From positions 32,166 to 96,165 of IMG/VR virus record IMGVR_UViG_3300046674_000373: a DNA stretch of 64,000 nucleotides; one strand, 5' to 3'. Each line of letters starts with the position of its first letter. Within the stretch, counting starts at the first letter, position 1. Made by a program: the position numbers and the translations under genes. Of this stretch, positions 34,157-43,900 are shown piece after piece. The notes beneath the pieces were generated by a model, which saw nothing but the letters and a program-made list of their open reading frames with translations, ran no database searches and was not told the DNA's origin. Origin of the DNA: a virus.

Positions 34157-34179
34157 GGCGTGACATTAGAGTCGGCACA
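34157..34179 (+). promoter_or_regulatory. late promoter element on the plus strand (leaderless type)
   Basis: GGCGTGAC-N3-A-N3-T-N6-ATG, with the A of ATG at 34179. Only the second base differs from the minus-strand copies. It serves the single inverted late gene, which supports the view that the element is a promoter and not a coding by-product. Confidence 0.6.
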
Positions 34180-35024
34180 TGGCCGAATTCAAAGTCTCCG
34201 TGAAGCTGTCGGGCGTCCCGCGCTCGGTCAGTCAGATCCTCAACGCCGAGGTAATCCCGCTGCTGAACCAGGCGGTGCGCGCCGTCGCTCAGCAGACGCG
34301 CCAGGACTGGCAGGAGGCGGTGCTGCGCACGAAGCTGTGGAGCGGCGAGAAAGACGCCTATGCGGGGTCGATCACCTGGCAGATGACCGGCGCCTACTCG
34401 GCCGAGGTCTCGACGGACTACAAGTACGCCGAGGAGATCGAGACCGGGCGACCCGCGCGCGACCTCAAGCGCATGCTGGACACCAGCCAGAAGGTCCGGC
34501 GCACCAAGGACGGGCGGCGCTTCCTCGTGATCCCGTTCCGGCACAACGTGTCCAGCATGCCGGCCGGGGTGAAGTCCATGGCCACCAAGATGCAGATGTC
34601 GCGCGTGGTGGCCGAAGGCATGCGCCCGACCGGCGAGGTGACGCACCTCTCGCCCAAGGCCGGCATGCATGCCGCGGCCCACCAGTCGCCCTACCTCTCG
34701 AACCCGGCGACGAAGGGCGCGACGATGGTTGCGAAGCGCATGTACGACTGGGGCGGCCGACTCAAGCGCGGCGCACTCAAGGACGCCGGCCTCGACGCCG
34801 CCCAGGCGAAGCGCTACGCCGGCATGGTGCGCATGAACACCAGCACCCCGGGCGGGGCGAAATCCAGCGCCTATCTCACGTTCCGCATCATGATCGAGGG
34901 CAGCTCGGGCTGGGTGATCCCTGCCCAGCCGGGCCTGTTCATCGCCCAGAAGGTCGCGGCGGAGATGCAGCCAAAGGCCGAGGCGGCATTCGCCGAGGCG
35001 ATCAAGGCGACCCTGAAGGGCTAG
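34179..35024 (+). CDS. virion protein in inverted orientation (HK97 gp10-like by context)
   Basis: 281 residues. MAEFKVSVKLSGVPRSVSQILNAEVIPLLNQAVRAVAQQTRQDWQEAVLR then WQMTGAYSAEVSTDYKYAEEIETGRP, which recalls HK97 gp10/minor tail proteins (amphipathic helix then YAxxxExG). It is the only plus-strand gene in the head-tail connector region and its 3' end overlaps the convergent gene by 23 bases. No ribosome site. The opposite-strand frame over this region is Arg/Gly-rich and is a shadow. Confidence 0.75.
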   Translation: MAEFKVSVKLSGVPRSVSQILNAEVIPLLNQAVRAVAQQTRQDWQEAVLRTKLWSGEKDAYAGSITWQMTGAYSAEVSTDYKYAEEIETGRPARDLKRMLDTSQKVRRTKDGRRFLVIPFRHNVSSMPAGVKSMATKMQMSRVVAEGMRPTGEVTHLSPKAGMHAAAHQSPYLSNPATKGATMVAKRMYDWGGRLKRGALKDAGLDAAQAKRYAGMVRMNTSTPGGAKSSAYLTFRIMIEGSSGWVIPAQPGLFIAQKVAAEMQPKAEAAFAEAIKATLKG

Positions 35025-35655
35025 ACCGCCCCCAGAGGTCGAACCGGCGCAGGACGACGCGCTTCGGTAGCCGTGCCCCTTGGTGCTCATTCCGATTCGA
35101 CGGAAAGGCCCCAAAACAAAAGAATTCCGGGTACCGGCTGCCGCTGATCGTGTACTGCGTCCCGGCCGGCGGCGCGCCAGCATCCCACGCCAGGGTGCCG
35201 TTCGCCTGCACCTGAGGGATTCCGCCCTCGACGATGTGCTTCTGGGCGTCCAGCCAGAACACGCGGCTGATCTTCTCGACCCGGCCGATCAGGCGATCGG
35301 TCGGCGCGCCGCGCACCAGCGGCAGCGAGAACTGCTCGGCGGCGTTCAGCAGGGTCACGCGGTCAAACTGCCCCATCTCGTAGAGCGGCGAGCTCTCCGG
35401 GATCGACACCACCGAGTCGCCCGATTCATAGGTACCGAACTGCGCCCACTCGCGCTGCGTGCGCGAGCCGGTCACGCCGATCACCCCATCCTTGGGGGGA
35501 TTCCAAAGCTGGCCCTTGCCCGCGCAGTGCGGGCACCGCGGGTCGGCGGCGCCGGAATTTGGATTGCGGCATGGGCAGGCGAAGGCTTTGCGCCAGGTGA
35601 CCTGCTGGCCCATGTGCTCGATATGGCGGTTGAAGGCTGCGGGATTGAGTCTCAT
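35002..35655 (-). CDS. head-tail connector protein with zinc motif
   Basis: 217 residues from the ATG at 35655. CPCRNPNSGAADPRCPHCAGKG near residue 28 is a four-cysteine zinc-ribbon-like motif; the rest is beta-rich. Coupled to the upstream gene by TGATG. Probable neck or head completion protein. Confidence 0.7.
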   Translation of the reverse strand: MRLNPAAFNRHIEHMGQQVTWRKAFACPCRNPNSGAADPRCPHCAGKGQLWNPPKDGVIGVTGSRTQREWAQFGTYESGDSVVSIPESSPLYEMGQFDRVTLLNAAEQFSLPLVRGAPTDRLIGRVEKISRVFWLDAQKHIVEGGIPQVQANGTLAWDAGAPPAGTQYTISGSRYPEFFCFGAFPSNRNEHQGARLPKRVVLRRFDLWGRSSPSGSP

Positions 35656-36752
35656 CACAGCACCGCCGTCCGGATCCCGTGGATCGCCGTCATCAGGCCG
35701 CCGTTGCCGCCGGCGGGACCATTGAGAATCACGTCGACCGAGTCCTCGTACTTGCTCATGTCCACGCTGACCGACTGCGACAGGCCATCCGCGCTGATCG
35801 AGCCAGACTGCGGCAGGAAGGCGTCGGCCAGCACCTTCAGGACCGCTTTCTTCTTCACCGCGTCGACCAGCTCGGGGTAGTCGCGCGCGGGGTTCTCGAG
35901 CCCAGCCACGTAGACCATGCGCACCATGTTGGGGACGATGCGGCTGGAGCTGACCACCTGCATCATGTATGGGCTCAGCGAGCCGAAGGAGCTGCCGAAC
36001 GTCGGTACCAGCTGCACCTGGCCGTATTTCTTGAACACCTGAAGCCATTCGGCCGGCACGTCGAACACCAGACCGCCCGCGCCCGGGTAGACGAGCTGCA
36101 TGGACCGGACCTCGGCCACCGGGCGGTTGTGGGTCACGAACATGCCCCAGCACTCGCCGGTGTACATCGACGGGTCGTAATCGTAGCTGGTGTCCACGTC
36201 CCAGGGCATGCCGTCCAGGGCTTCGACCTGCTCGGGCGACGGCGCGACCGGGAAGAAAGCCGTGGGCTGCAGCCGCACGCGCAGGGTGTGCGCGACCTCG
36301 GACTCGGCGGCCAGCACCTTCTGCCAGATGTAGTCGTCTGACACCTTGAGGTCGGGCAGCAGCGACTGCATGGCCGCGTACAGGCGGTCGGTGCGCATTT
36401 CATCCACGATGAAGTCGCGCACGAACAGCGCCGAACGGGTGAGGGCTGCCGGGCTATCCTCGACTTTCACGCGGAAGCGATAAGGCCGCCCGGCCACGAC
36501 CACGGCCAGCATGACCTCGGGCGCGGTGATCGCGGCCGTATCCTCCGGTGCCAGCGGCACCTCGACGAGACCGGCGCTCCAGTCCCCGGCGTCCGCCTCA
36601 AGGTCCTTCGCCGGCGCAAACAGCGGCTCGCCGGAGGTGATGTCGAACAGCTGCGCGGTCACGGCGCTCGATGGCGCGATCGCAACCGGCTGGCCGTCGG
36701 CGCGCAAGGTCGCGGTCAGTGTGGAGGGCTGGTTCTTGATGAGAGAAAGCAT
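35655..36752 (-). CDS. head-tail connector/virion structural protein
   Basis: 365 residues: beta-rich N-terminal domain (FRVKVEDSPAALTRSALFVRDFIVDEM) and a large mixed domain (RSMQLVYPGAGGLVFDVPAEWLQVFKKYG). Lies between the capsid and neck genes. Its start follows a terminator at 36765-36801 and has no good ribosome site, so expression probably depends on readthrough. Confidence 0.65.
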   Translation of the reverse strand: MLSLIKNQPSTLTATLRADGQPVAIAPSSAVTAQLFDITSGEPLFAPAKDLEADAGDWSAGLVEVPLAPEDTAAITAPEVMLAVVVAGRPYRFRVKVEDSPAALTRSALFVRDFIVDEMRTDRLYAAMQSLLPDLKVSDDYIWQKVLAAESEVAHTLRVRLQPTAFFPVAPSPEQVEALDGMPWDVDTSYDYDPSMYTGECWGMFVTHNRPVAEVRSMQLVYPGAGGLVFDVPAEWLQVFKKYGQVQLVPTFGSSFGSLSPYMMQVVSSSRIVPNMVRMVYVAGLENPARDYPELVDAVKKKAVLKVLADAFLPQSGSISADGLSQSVSVDMSKYEDSVDVILNGPAGGNGGLMTAIHGIRTAVL

Positions 36753-36764
36753 GAGGGCACCAAA

Positions 36765-36801
36765 GAAAAAAACCGCCGTCCTGGAAGCCGGGCCGGCGGT
36801 T
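36765..36801 (-). terminator. rho-independent terminator after the capsid unit
   Basis: AACCGCCG (36771-36778) and CGGCGGTT (36794-36801) pair; on the minus strand the stem is followed by TTTTTTTC. It closes the protease-scaffold-capsid unit. Confidence 0.75.
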
Positions 36802-36831
36802 TGGGGTCAGTTCTGGGCTGGATCGGCCGAA

Positions 36832-37251
36832 TTAGAAAGTCTCTTCGGCCTGCGAATCGGCGGCCGGCTTGTCCGCGTCCGGCTTCTGCTCCGGTGCCGA
36901 GGTCGGCTCCGGGGTCGGTGCCGGCGTAGGGGCCGGATCGTCGGCTTTTTCGCCAGCCTTCTGGGCAGCCTTATCTTCCTTGGCCGGCTTCTTCGGCGCG
37001 GCCGGAGCAGCGGTGGGCTTCGGGGTCGGAGTTCGGGTAGGGGCCGGGGTTGGAGCGTGGGTCGGCTGCGCAACCTCTTCCTCCTCCACCAGATCGAAGC
37101 CCGGAACGAGCATGAAGTGCTCGGCCTGCTCGATGGTGACCTCTTCGGAGATCATGCCGACCGGCTTGCCTTCGTCGTCCTTGTGCAGCGTGAACTTCAC
37201 GCCGTTGATCACCTCGCCCGCATTGGGGCGCGTGCAAATCACTTTCGCCAT
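36832..37251 (-). CDS. capsid-module protein with Pro/Thr-rich tail
   Basis: 139 residues. A conserved folded N-terminus of about 60 residues (VICTRPNAGEVINGVKFTLHKDDEGKPVGMISEEV) is followed by a low-complexity PT/PA/K-rich tail of about 75 residues. Position directly after the capsid gene suggests a head decoration or fibre protein. AAGGATG ribosome site. Confidence 0.7.
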   Translation of the reverse strand: MAKVICTRPNAGEVINGVKFTLHKDDEGKPVGMISEEVTIEQAEHFMLVPGFDLVEEEEVAQPTHAPTPAPTRTPTPKPTAAPAAPKKPAKEDKAAQKAGEKADDPAPTPAPTPEPTSAPEQKPDADKPAADSQAEETF

Positions 37252-37316
37252 TTCGCATCCTTCACAAAGGGCAGGGCACCCGAAGATGCCCTGCCGGGTT
37301 GGTCAATCCTGCTGGC

Positions 37317-38828
37317 TTATTCGCCGGTGTGCGGGCGCCACTTGGCGTTCGACGGCAGGATGTTCTTGATGAAGCCGTGGTGCTTCGGCTTGGTGATGCG
37401 CAGGTAGCCGAACAGGAACTGGAACCACGAGTACTGCGGCATCATGCCGATACCGAAGGGCAGCGGGATCTTGGTCATCGGCTGGAACTGGCGCCAGCCG
37501 ATCGCATCCGCGCCCTGGTCGAGGTTCAGGAGCGGGACCATCACCGTGCCCGGGATATCGCGGTTCACGTCGGTGAAGGTGGTCGTCGCGCCGTTGCACT
37601 TGATGACCTTGACCAGGCGGAAATCGCTCGCGGCGTTGGTGCCGTCCTGGCGCGAACGGTACACCGCGTAGCCGCTCTCGGTGCCAGCGGTCGAGCGGGT
37701 GATGGTCAGGACGACCTTCTTGCCAGCTGCGACGGTTACCTGCGTGGTCTTGACGATCTCGGTCTGGCCTTCGCCTTTGGAGCCGATGGCCGCCACGGCG
37801 TAGTAGTAGCCGCCGGCGCGCGGCGCGCTGAACTGCGACGAGGCGTCCGAGGCGGTACCGTCAGCCGTCACGCCTTGCGGCTTGAAGGCGGCGTTGGCGA
37901 CCGCCAGCGAGGCGTTGTGCACTTCGAACGGGTACACCATCGGGTTTTCTTCATCGTGGATGAAGGTGTCCATGTTGGTGCGCAGCACGCCGTTGGTCAG
38001 GCGGATGCCTTCGACGTGACCGCCGATGACCGGGGTGTTGTTGCCGTTCGGGAGCCAGCGGAACGACGGGTCCAGGTACTTGTTCAGGTCGTTCTGGACC
38101 GAGTTCGGCAGGAAGATATCGCTCGAGCGGCCCCACGAACCGTAGCGGCTCACCGCCACGTTAATCCGCGAGATCGCATCGACGTCGTCCAGGCGCTGGC
38201 CTTGCAGGTCAACGACGTGGTCGTCGCTCACGTTGCCGGCGGCAACCTCGTTTTCGAGCTGCGTGAACACGCCGTCGAACTGGGTCGGCGAGGCGGCCGC
38301 GTTGCCGTGGTAGCCCAGGTAGTTCGCGTCGGTCAGCAGCTGCAGGGCGCCATTGCGCTCTTCCAGCGAGATCGGCTCGGCCAGGTTCTTGCCGATGGTC
38401 AGGACGTAGCCGACCTGACGCAGGGTCATCAGGAACTTGACCAAGCCAACTTCGCGCTGGTACTCGCCCTGCGCGCCGCGCACTTGGCCCATCTGGGTAT
38501 TGGTCGATCCGCCCAGGAAGCCGCCGATCGAGGTCTGGCGGCTGTATTCGTCGACGATGTTGGTCGCGCTGGTCGATTGCAGGCGATTCATCAGGGTGAA
38601 GTGCTTGTTCTCCTGGATGGTCGTCTTCATCGTGGTATCCAGCGACTGGATACCGAGTGCGCCGCCACCGGTCAGGGTGGAGACATCGGTTTGATAGCTG
38701 CTGGCTTCGAGGGCCTTGGTCAGATCCGAGATCATGTCCAGACCGCCGCCCTGCGAGCCACCCAGAATCGGGTTGGCACCACCGGGATTCAGACCAGCGA
38801 ACTGTGCTGCGAGAGTTTGAGCGTCCAT
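37317..38828 (-). CDS. major capsid protein
   Basis: 503 residues. The N-terminal 64 residues include a segment shared with the protease (residues 35-64) and are probably removed or act as a scaffold-binding delta region. The body (MKTTIQENKHFTLMNRLQSTSATNIVDEYSRQ...GGFLGG) is HK97-type. An Ig/FN3-like insertion lies at about 325-425 (YYYAVAAIGSKGEG ... SGYAVYRSRQ ... FTDVNRDIPGT). Good AAGGAAA ribosome site as expected for the most abundant protein. Confidence 0.88.
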   Translation of the reverse strand: MDAQTLAAQFAGLNPGGANPILGGSQGGGLDMISDLTKALEASSYQTDVSTLTGGGALGIQSLDTTMKTTIQENKHFTLMNRLQSTSATNIVDEYSRQTSIGGFLGGSTNTQMGQVRGAQGEYQREVGLVKFLMTLRQVGYVLTIGKNLAEPISLEERNGALQLLTDANYLGYHGNAAASPTQFDGVFTQLENEVAAGNVSDDHVVDLQGQRLDDVDAISRINVAVSRYGSWGRSSDIFLPNSVQNDLNKYLDPSFRWLPNGNNTPVIGGHVEGIRLTNGVLRTNMDTFIHDEENPMVYPFEVHNASLAVANAAFKPQGVTADGTASDASSQFSAPRAGGYYYAVAAIGSKGEGQTEIVKTTQVTVAAGKKVVLTITRSTAGTESGYAVYRSRQDGTNAASDFRLVKVIKCNGATTTFTDVNRDIPGTVMVPLLNLDQGADAIGWRQFQPMTKIPLPFGIGMMPQYSWFQFLFGYLRITKPKHHGFIKNILPSNAKWRPHTGE

Positions 38829-38884
38829 GGGTTTCCTTTTTAGGAGGCTGTTTTCAGAATTCTGAGTCGTTGCCGGTCAGAGGG

Positions 38885-39526
38885 TTAGGAAAGGGCGACC
38901 TTCTGGATCAGAGCCGGGTCGATCGGCGCGTTGTGCCGGCGGCACACGTCGATGGTGCGCAGCTCGGCACCGCTGATCTTGTCGTTCGCGTAGGCGGTCT
39001 GCGCCTTGGCGAAGAACTCGTCGATGGTCAGCTTGCCGTCTTCGGCGCCGCCGGACTTGGCGAGCGTGGCACCAGCCGCGGGCTTCTCGACCGCCATCAG
39101 CATGGCCTTGCGGCCCGCGCCTTGGCCGCCCAGCTTGGCGACGGTTTCCTGGAGCGACTTGATCAGCTGGCCCTGCTTGGCGATGGTCGAGGTCAGGCCG
39201 CCGAGTGCCTTGGTAAGCACGCTGCCGTGTTCGCCCACCTGGTCCTGCAGCGACTTGATGATCTCGGTCGCATCCACGACATCGACCGGCTTGCCGTCCG
39301 GGCCGGTAACGGTCAGCGACTTGGTCAGGTCGGCATCCTTGCCGTCCTGGTCATCGTCATCCTCGCTCTTGGTGCTTGCGTCTTCGATAGTCTGGTCGTC
39401 CGGCGCGGTGCCCTTCTTGTCATCGACGGCCGGCGCCGACTTGATCAGGTTGTCCGCGTTGGCTTCCTCGTCGTTGATCGCCTTCAGCAGCTCGGCGAAG
39501 TCGCTCTTTCCTTCAGTAGTGCTCAT
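38885..39526 (-). CDS. capsid scaffold protein
   Basis: 213 residues, highly acidic N-terminal half (DDDDQDGKDADL) and helical C-terminal half (EIIKSLQDQVGEHGSVLTKALGGLTSTIAKQGQLIKSLQETVAKLGG) forming a coiled coil. Classic scaffold placement between protease and major capsid protein. Confidence 0.8.
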   Translation of the reverse strand: MSTTEGKSDFAELLKAINDEEANADNLIKSAPAVDDKKGTAPDDQTIEDASTKSEDDDDQDGKDADLTKSLTVTGPDGKPVDVVDATEIIKSLQDQVGEHGSVLTKALGGLTSTIAKQGQLIKSLQETVAKLGGQGAGRKAMLMAVEKPAAGATLAKSGGAEDGKLTIDEFFAKAQTAYANDKISGAELRTIDVCRRHNAPIDPALIQKVALS

Positions 39527-39531
39527 AAAAT

Positions 39532-40428
39532 TTACCTCGTCGTTTTCTTGGTAAGACCCGATTTCAGATCGCTCAAAAAGCGATCAACCCAGTCCGCAGC
39601 CTCATCGTGAGACAGCGAGAAATTCCCGGCCGCGTACTGCACCAGGCCATTCGCGGATTGGTCTTCGACGGCGCCCTTGCGCAGCGCTTTCGCCAACCTC
39701 TCGCGGAATTCGTAGTAGGACGCCGGCGCGCCGTGGTGGCCCGCGTCGATCGACTGCACGCCAAAGGCTGCGCCGCCGGTTTTTGCGCCTGCATCGGTCG
39801 CGTAGCTCGCCTCGAGCGCCTTGATCAGGTCGAGCCCGTCCACGCCCCAGGACTTCGCGAGCACGCCGAACGGGATCGTCGCGACGCCGCCGACGTGCTG
39901 GTTCACGGGCTGCTGCGACAGCGCGATGTTCGTCCAGCGCACGCCAGAGACGACAGTCACCTTGTCGCCGTTGTCGTCGAGCGCGGCCGACTTGCGCAGC
40001 ACCTTGCCGCCGACCGATGGGTACCATTTGCGCGGCGGGTTCAGCTTCGTCATGCTGTCCCACACCATGTTCGCGCGCTCGGCCAGATCGGTCGTGCCGG
40101 TGAACAGCTCGGCCTTGACGAAGGTGGACTTGCCGTCGACGCGCACGTCAACCGGCGCGCCGATCTCCCACAGGTCCGGGCGGTCGATGCCGTGCAGCGC
40201 CGCGATCGACGGCATCGATTTGTGGTCGATGTCGAGGTTGCCGAACTTGAGGTAGTGGTCCGCCGACTGCTCGAGCGCCTTCGCCAGCACAATGTCGTTC
40301 TGCTGGTCGCGCTCTTCGCGCGACGCTTCCAGATAGATGAAGCGCCGATCGCCCTCGGTTGCGGGCGTCGCCTTGAGCATCATTTCGATGCTGAGCAGTT
40401 CGGAATTGAGATAGGCGTCGCGGTTCAT
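39532..40428 (-). CDS. capsid maturation protease
   Basis: 298 residues. Beta-rich protease domain with DIDHKSMPSIAALHG (catalytic His region, about 66-80) and WYPSVGGKVLRK, similar to XkdF/serine-type prohead proteases. Residues 200-228 resemble residues 35-64 of the major capsid protein and may be a self-cleavage site. First gene of the capsid unit; the start codon lies 3 bases after the predicted transcript start. Confidence 0.8.
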   Translation of the reverse strand: MNRDAYLNSELLSIEMMLKATPATEGDRRFIYLEASREERDQQNDIVLAKALEQSADHYLKFGNLDIDHKSMPSIAALHGIDRPDLWEIGAPVDVRVDGKSTFVKAELFTGTTDLAERANMVWDSMTKLNPPRKWYPSVGGKVLRKSAALDDNGDKVTVVSGVRWTNIALSQQPVNQHVGGVATIPFGVLAKSWGVDGLDLIKALEASYATDAGAKTGGAAFGVQSIDAGHHGAPASYYEFRERLAKALRKGAVEDQSANGLVQYAAGNFSLSHDEAADWVDRFLSDLKSGLTKKTTR

Positions 40429-40453
40429 ATTGACGCCATGGTGGCGTCACGAC
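40428..40453 (-). promoter_or_regulatory. late promoter element, capsid unit (near leaderless)
   Basis: GTCGTGAC-N3-A-N3-T with predicted first base at 40431 and ATG at 40428, a leader of 3 bases. An ATG at 40439 inside the box would give MASI only and would not be transcribed. Confidence 0.6.
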
Positions 40454-40467
40454 AGCCCGGAGGGGTG

Positions 40468-40725
40468 TTACAGGCCGAGTGTCTGTCTGGCCTTGCTGAC
40501 GACGAGTTCGAGCTGGCCGCGCTCGCGCACCAAGGCCAGATAGCGGTCCTGCGTCCGGTCCGGCGCTGCCTCGACCCCGGGCTGTGCGCGCTCGAGCTCC
40601 GCCAGCACGGCCTTGAGCCGCTTCTCGGCGGCCTTGAGGATGTTGCGCTCGGCCGCCTCGGTCTTGGAGGCCAGCCCGGCCAGATCGGTCAGGCTGGTGC
40701 GCACCCGCTCCATGTGGCGCTTCAT
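40468..40725 (-). CDS. small coiled-coil protein
   Basis: 85 residues, start ATG at 40725 overlapping the previous stop. Entirely helical with Ala/Glu/Lys/Arg heptads (TEAAERNILKAAEKRLKAVLAELERAQ). End of the SNF2-helicase unit. Function unknown. Confidence 0.65.
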   Translation of the reverse strand: MKRHMERVRTSLTDLAGLASKTEAAERNILKAAEKRLKAVLAELERAQPGVEAAPDRTQDRYLALVRERGQLELVVSKARQTLGL

Positions 40726-40937
40726 CGGGACACCTCGGCGCGGCACTGGGCGCGCAGGTCGGCGCGCTGGATCGCGTAACACTGGGACGGGTCGCGGCGC
40801 TCGCGCGCCAGGCAGTAAATGCGCGCGTCCGCGTCGCCGATCGCGTAGCAGGACCCCGTGTCGGCAGCGGATCCCGGCGCCGCGGCGAGCACGAAGAGTA
40901 AGGCGAGGGCGGATAGCTTCATGGTTACACTGTACAT
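40722..40937 (-). CDS. small secreted cysteine protein
   Basis: 71 residues. Signal peptide (KLSALALLFVLAAAPGSAA) then two copies of a unit CYAI-x2-AD-x-R-x2-C (CYAIGDADARIYC and CYAIQRADLRAQC) with four cysteines. Start coupled to the helicase stop by TGATG; an ATG at 40922 is an alternative. Could act in the periplasm, for example in superinfection exclusion, but this is only a guess. Confidence 0.65.
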   Translation of the reverse strand: MYSVTMKLSALALLFVLAAAPGSAADTGSCYAIGDADARIYCLARERRDPSQCYAIQRADLRAQCRAEVSR

Positions 40938-43900
40938 CAGAACATCGCTCCTTGCCCGCTTTGGGCTTCCACCCGCCGCGCATTAATCGCTCCGGCTACA
41001 CCGGAATCGTCAATACCGTCCAAAGGCGACGCCATCAAATCCTTGAGGGCGTACTTTTTCTCCAGCCGATCACGCGAACGGCGCTCCTCGGCATGGTCGC
41101 CCACCAGGTCGATCAGTTCGACGCCCTGCTTCTGCCCCAGACGGTGGATGCGGGCGTTGCGCTGGCTGTGCGTCTTGGCGGTCTGGCTGATATCGTGCTG
41201 AATCAGGAACTGGCCGGATTGCAGGTTCATGCCGACGGCGCCTGCATCCGACGCGATCAGGATATCGGCTTTGGCCTCGCCCGATTCCGGATTGAACATG
41301 CGCCGCTTCTTGTCCTTCTCCTTGGCGCTGTCCGAGCCGGTTATGACCACGACGCGCTTGCCGGCCGTCTCCATCGCCGCCTTGTACTGCTCGACGCTGT
41401 CGCGATTGCGCGCGAAGATGACGCCCTGTTTGCCCGGGCGATCGGCCACCATCTGCACCGCGCGCGCCACCTTGGCGTTGTCCGGGTGCGAGTTGATGAT
41501 CCGGTTGACCGCCGAGGACTTCAGGATCCCAATGGACTTCTGGAGCGCGGCCGCGACCTTCTCGTGATCGGACTCCGGCACGCCGGCGAACGAATTGGGC
41601 GAGATCGCGCGCGCCGCTTCGACGTCGACCTTGCCGGCGCGCTGCGCCAGCCGGGCGCGCGCCAGGTGCTTGTCGAGCTCGCCCAGGGCCTGCGTCTGGC
41701 CGGGCGACAGCGACACCTTCTCCTGCTTGCGACTCACCGCGACGTCCGGCGTGATCGAGGTCGGGAACACGTAGCGCGCCATCTCGCGCTGCAGCGCCTG
41801 CTTGCTGGCGATCGTGTCGGCGCCGTAGCGGCGCATGAAGGCGGCGCGGTCCTCGTAGCGCTCGGGGTCGAGCTTCTGGAGCATCGAATGGATTTCGCTC
41901 GGGTCGTTCTTGACCGGGTCGCCAGAGGCGTAGACGTGGTAGGGCGTGTGGTGGCCCACCGCCTCCAGCACGTTCGACAGGCTCGAATTCTCCTTGCCGG
42001 CGCGGTTCAGGGTGTCGTGCGCCTCGTCGATGAAGGAAGCGTCAAAGTTGATACCCTCGGCCGCCATCACGCTGGCCACCCAGTCGCGCCGCTCCGTGGT
42101 GCTCATGGCGGCCACCTTCGACACCATGGCCGCCTCGTCGACGCCGGCCTGTTTGGACCCCAGGTGGACCATGTCGTCGCGGAAGGACTGGTGCGTCATG
42201 ACGCAGATGTGGGTATCCGGGTCCTTGTAGGCCGCGATCCGCTCGGCCTGCGACGCGCCCGGCTGGATATGGGCCTTGAACTTGCCAGCCTCCAGCAGGC
42301 GCAGCGCCTCGCCGTTGAACTGGCCCTGCACGATCGAGGGCACCATCATGATCGAGCGCTTGACCGTGCCGAGGCCCGACAGGTGCGCGTGCGCGCCCAG
42401 CATCATGTTGGTCTTGCCGCTGCCGGCGCCGGCCGCCAGCGCCATGCGCTTGTTCGCGGCCAGCAGCTTGATCGCGCGCTGCTGCGCCGCGTACTTGCCG
42501 GACATGGAGACGCCCCACAGTTTCGTGGGCTGGCCCGGTTTGAAGTTGGCGCCGACGTGCTCCATCATCCCGGCGATCTGGCGCTCCGCGGCATGGCCCA
42601 GCGTATGCCGCTCGTCGGGCGCCAGCCCGGCCGGCTGGCCGCCGGCGGTGGCCGCCGGGGCTTCTTCCGACGAGAAAAATCCCATCTGTGCCTGGTCGAA
42701 TGCCGCCTGCTGCTCTTTTGCGGCACCGATCTTGTCCGCTATGCCGCCGGCCGCATACTTGCCGCCGCTGCGGTTGCGCAAGCCATCGATCAGCGCCTTG
42801 TCTTTCGCCATTCGCGAATCGCGAGCGTCCGGGTCGACCGCGTCGAGGTGATCCAGGTTGTTGCGGATCACCCGCTTGCCCAGCTTGATCGGCGCGTCCG
42901 GATTCAGCTTGTTGTGCGCATCGACGAAGGTGGCCGCCATCTTGGAGCGGATCACGTCCTGCACGGCCTCGTAGGCCTTCTCGTTGCTGCCCATCGTCTT
43001 GAGGTACTTGCTCCAGGTGAGTGAGCTCGAGCTCAGCTTCTCGGCCAGGTTGTCGCGCGTGGCGCGCCAATCCTTCCATTCCGGGTTCGGCACCGTGTCG
43101 CCGAACATATCGGTCGTCTCCTTCTCCGGCTCGGCGCCGTTCAGCTGCTCCAGTTCGGCGCGCATCTTGCCGGCATCGGGCGATTCCTTGGCGATGTGGC
43201 GGTAGAAGTGCTCGCGCAGCGCCGCCTGGTCCTTGGGCGTGAGCTCCCCGATCTGCTTGTAGGCGGCAGTGCCCTCCGGCGTCTCGGCCAGCGCCCGGTG
43301 CAGCGCATCGACCGACTTCTGGTCGACCTTGAACTTCTGGCGGTTCAGCGTGGTTCGCTCGCCGCCCAGCTGGGCCACGTGCTCATCCGCGTACTTCTCG
43401 AAGGTGTCGCCCAGCGCGTCGGCGCGCTGCTGGTTGCCGTCGGCATCCTTCAGGGGTGCGACGGCGTCGAGCGCCTGGCGGTACTCCTCGGCCCGGCCGG
43501 CGCCGACGCGCTGGAAGAAGTCGGCCGACTGGACATCGGCCAGAATGTCGGCCGGGGCGTCGCCATCCGCCGTGCGCGCACCGATGTAGGTGCGCAGCGC
43601 CGCTTGCAGGTCGGGCCCGGGCGCGAACGGCTGCGCCAGGCGCTCAGCGACGCCCGGCTTCACATTCATCACCAGGTCAGGGCGATTCGCCACGCCAAGC
43701 GGCAGCCAGCCATCCTCGTCGTGCTCGCCGCGGATGATCGCCAGGTTGCGGCGGACCTGCTGTACGTCCTCGCGATTGACCGGCTTTGCCAGCCGCTCCA
43801 TGCCGGCCGGGGTCACGGTCAGGAAGGTGTCGCCGCCGACCTTCTCGAGCGAATAGTCACCCGTTTTCAGGCCGATCGCGCGCACCTGCTGGATTGCCTG

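Noticed and set aside
34140-35183. Minus-strand frame opposite the inverted gene, which would keep all genes on one strand
   Set aside because: Arg/Gly/Leu/His-biased text without domain-like structure, whereas the plus-strand product reads as a normal protein and has the late element.
33440-35215. Long plus-strand frame of 591 codons
   Set aside because: Composition is Arg/Gly/Ala/Pro-rich and it covers three better supported genes; a shadow caused by high GC.
40613-43024. 803-codon plus-strand frame opposite the SNF2 gene
   Set aside because: Antisense shadow with Arg/His/Leu/Val bias; the minus-strand frame has full helicase motifs.
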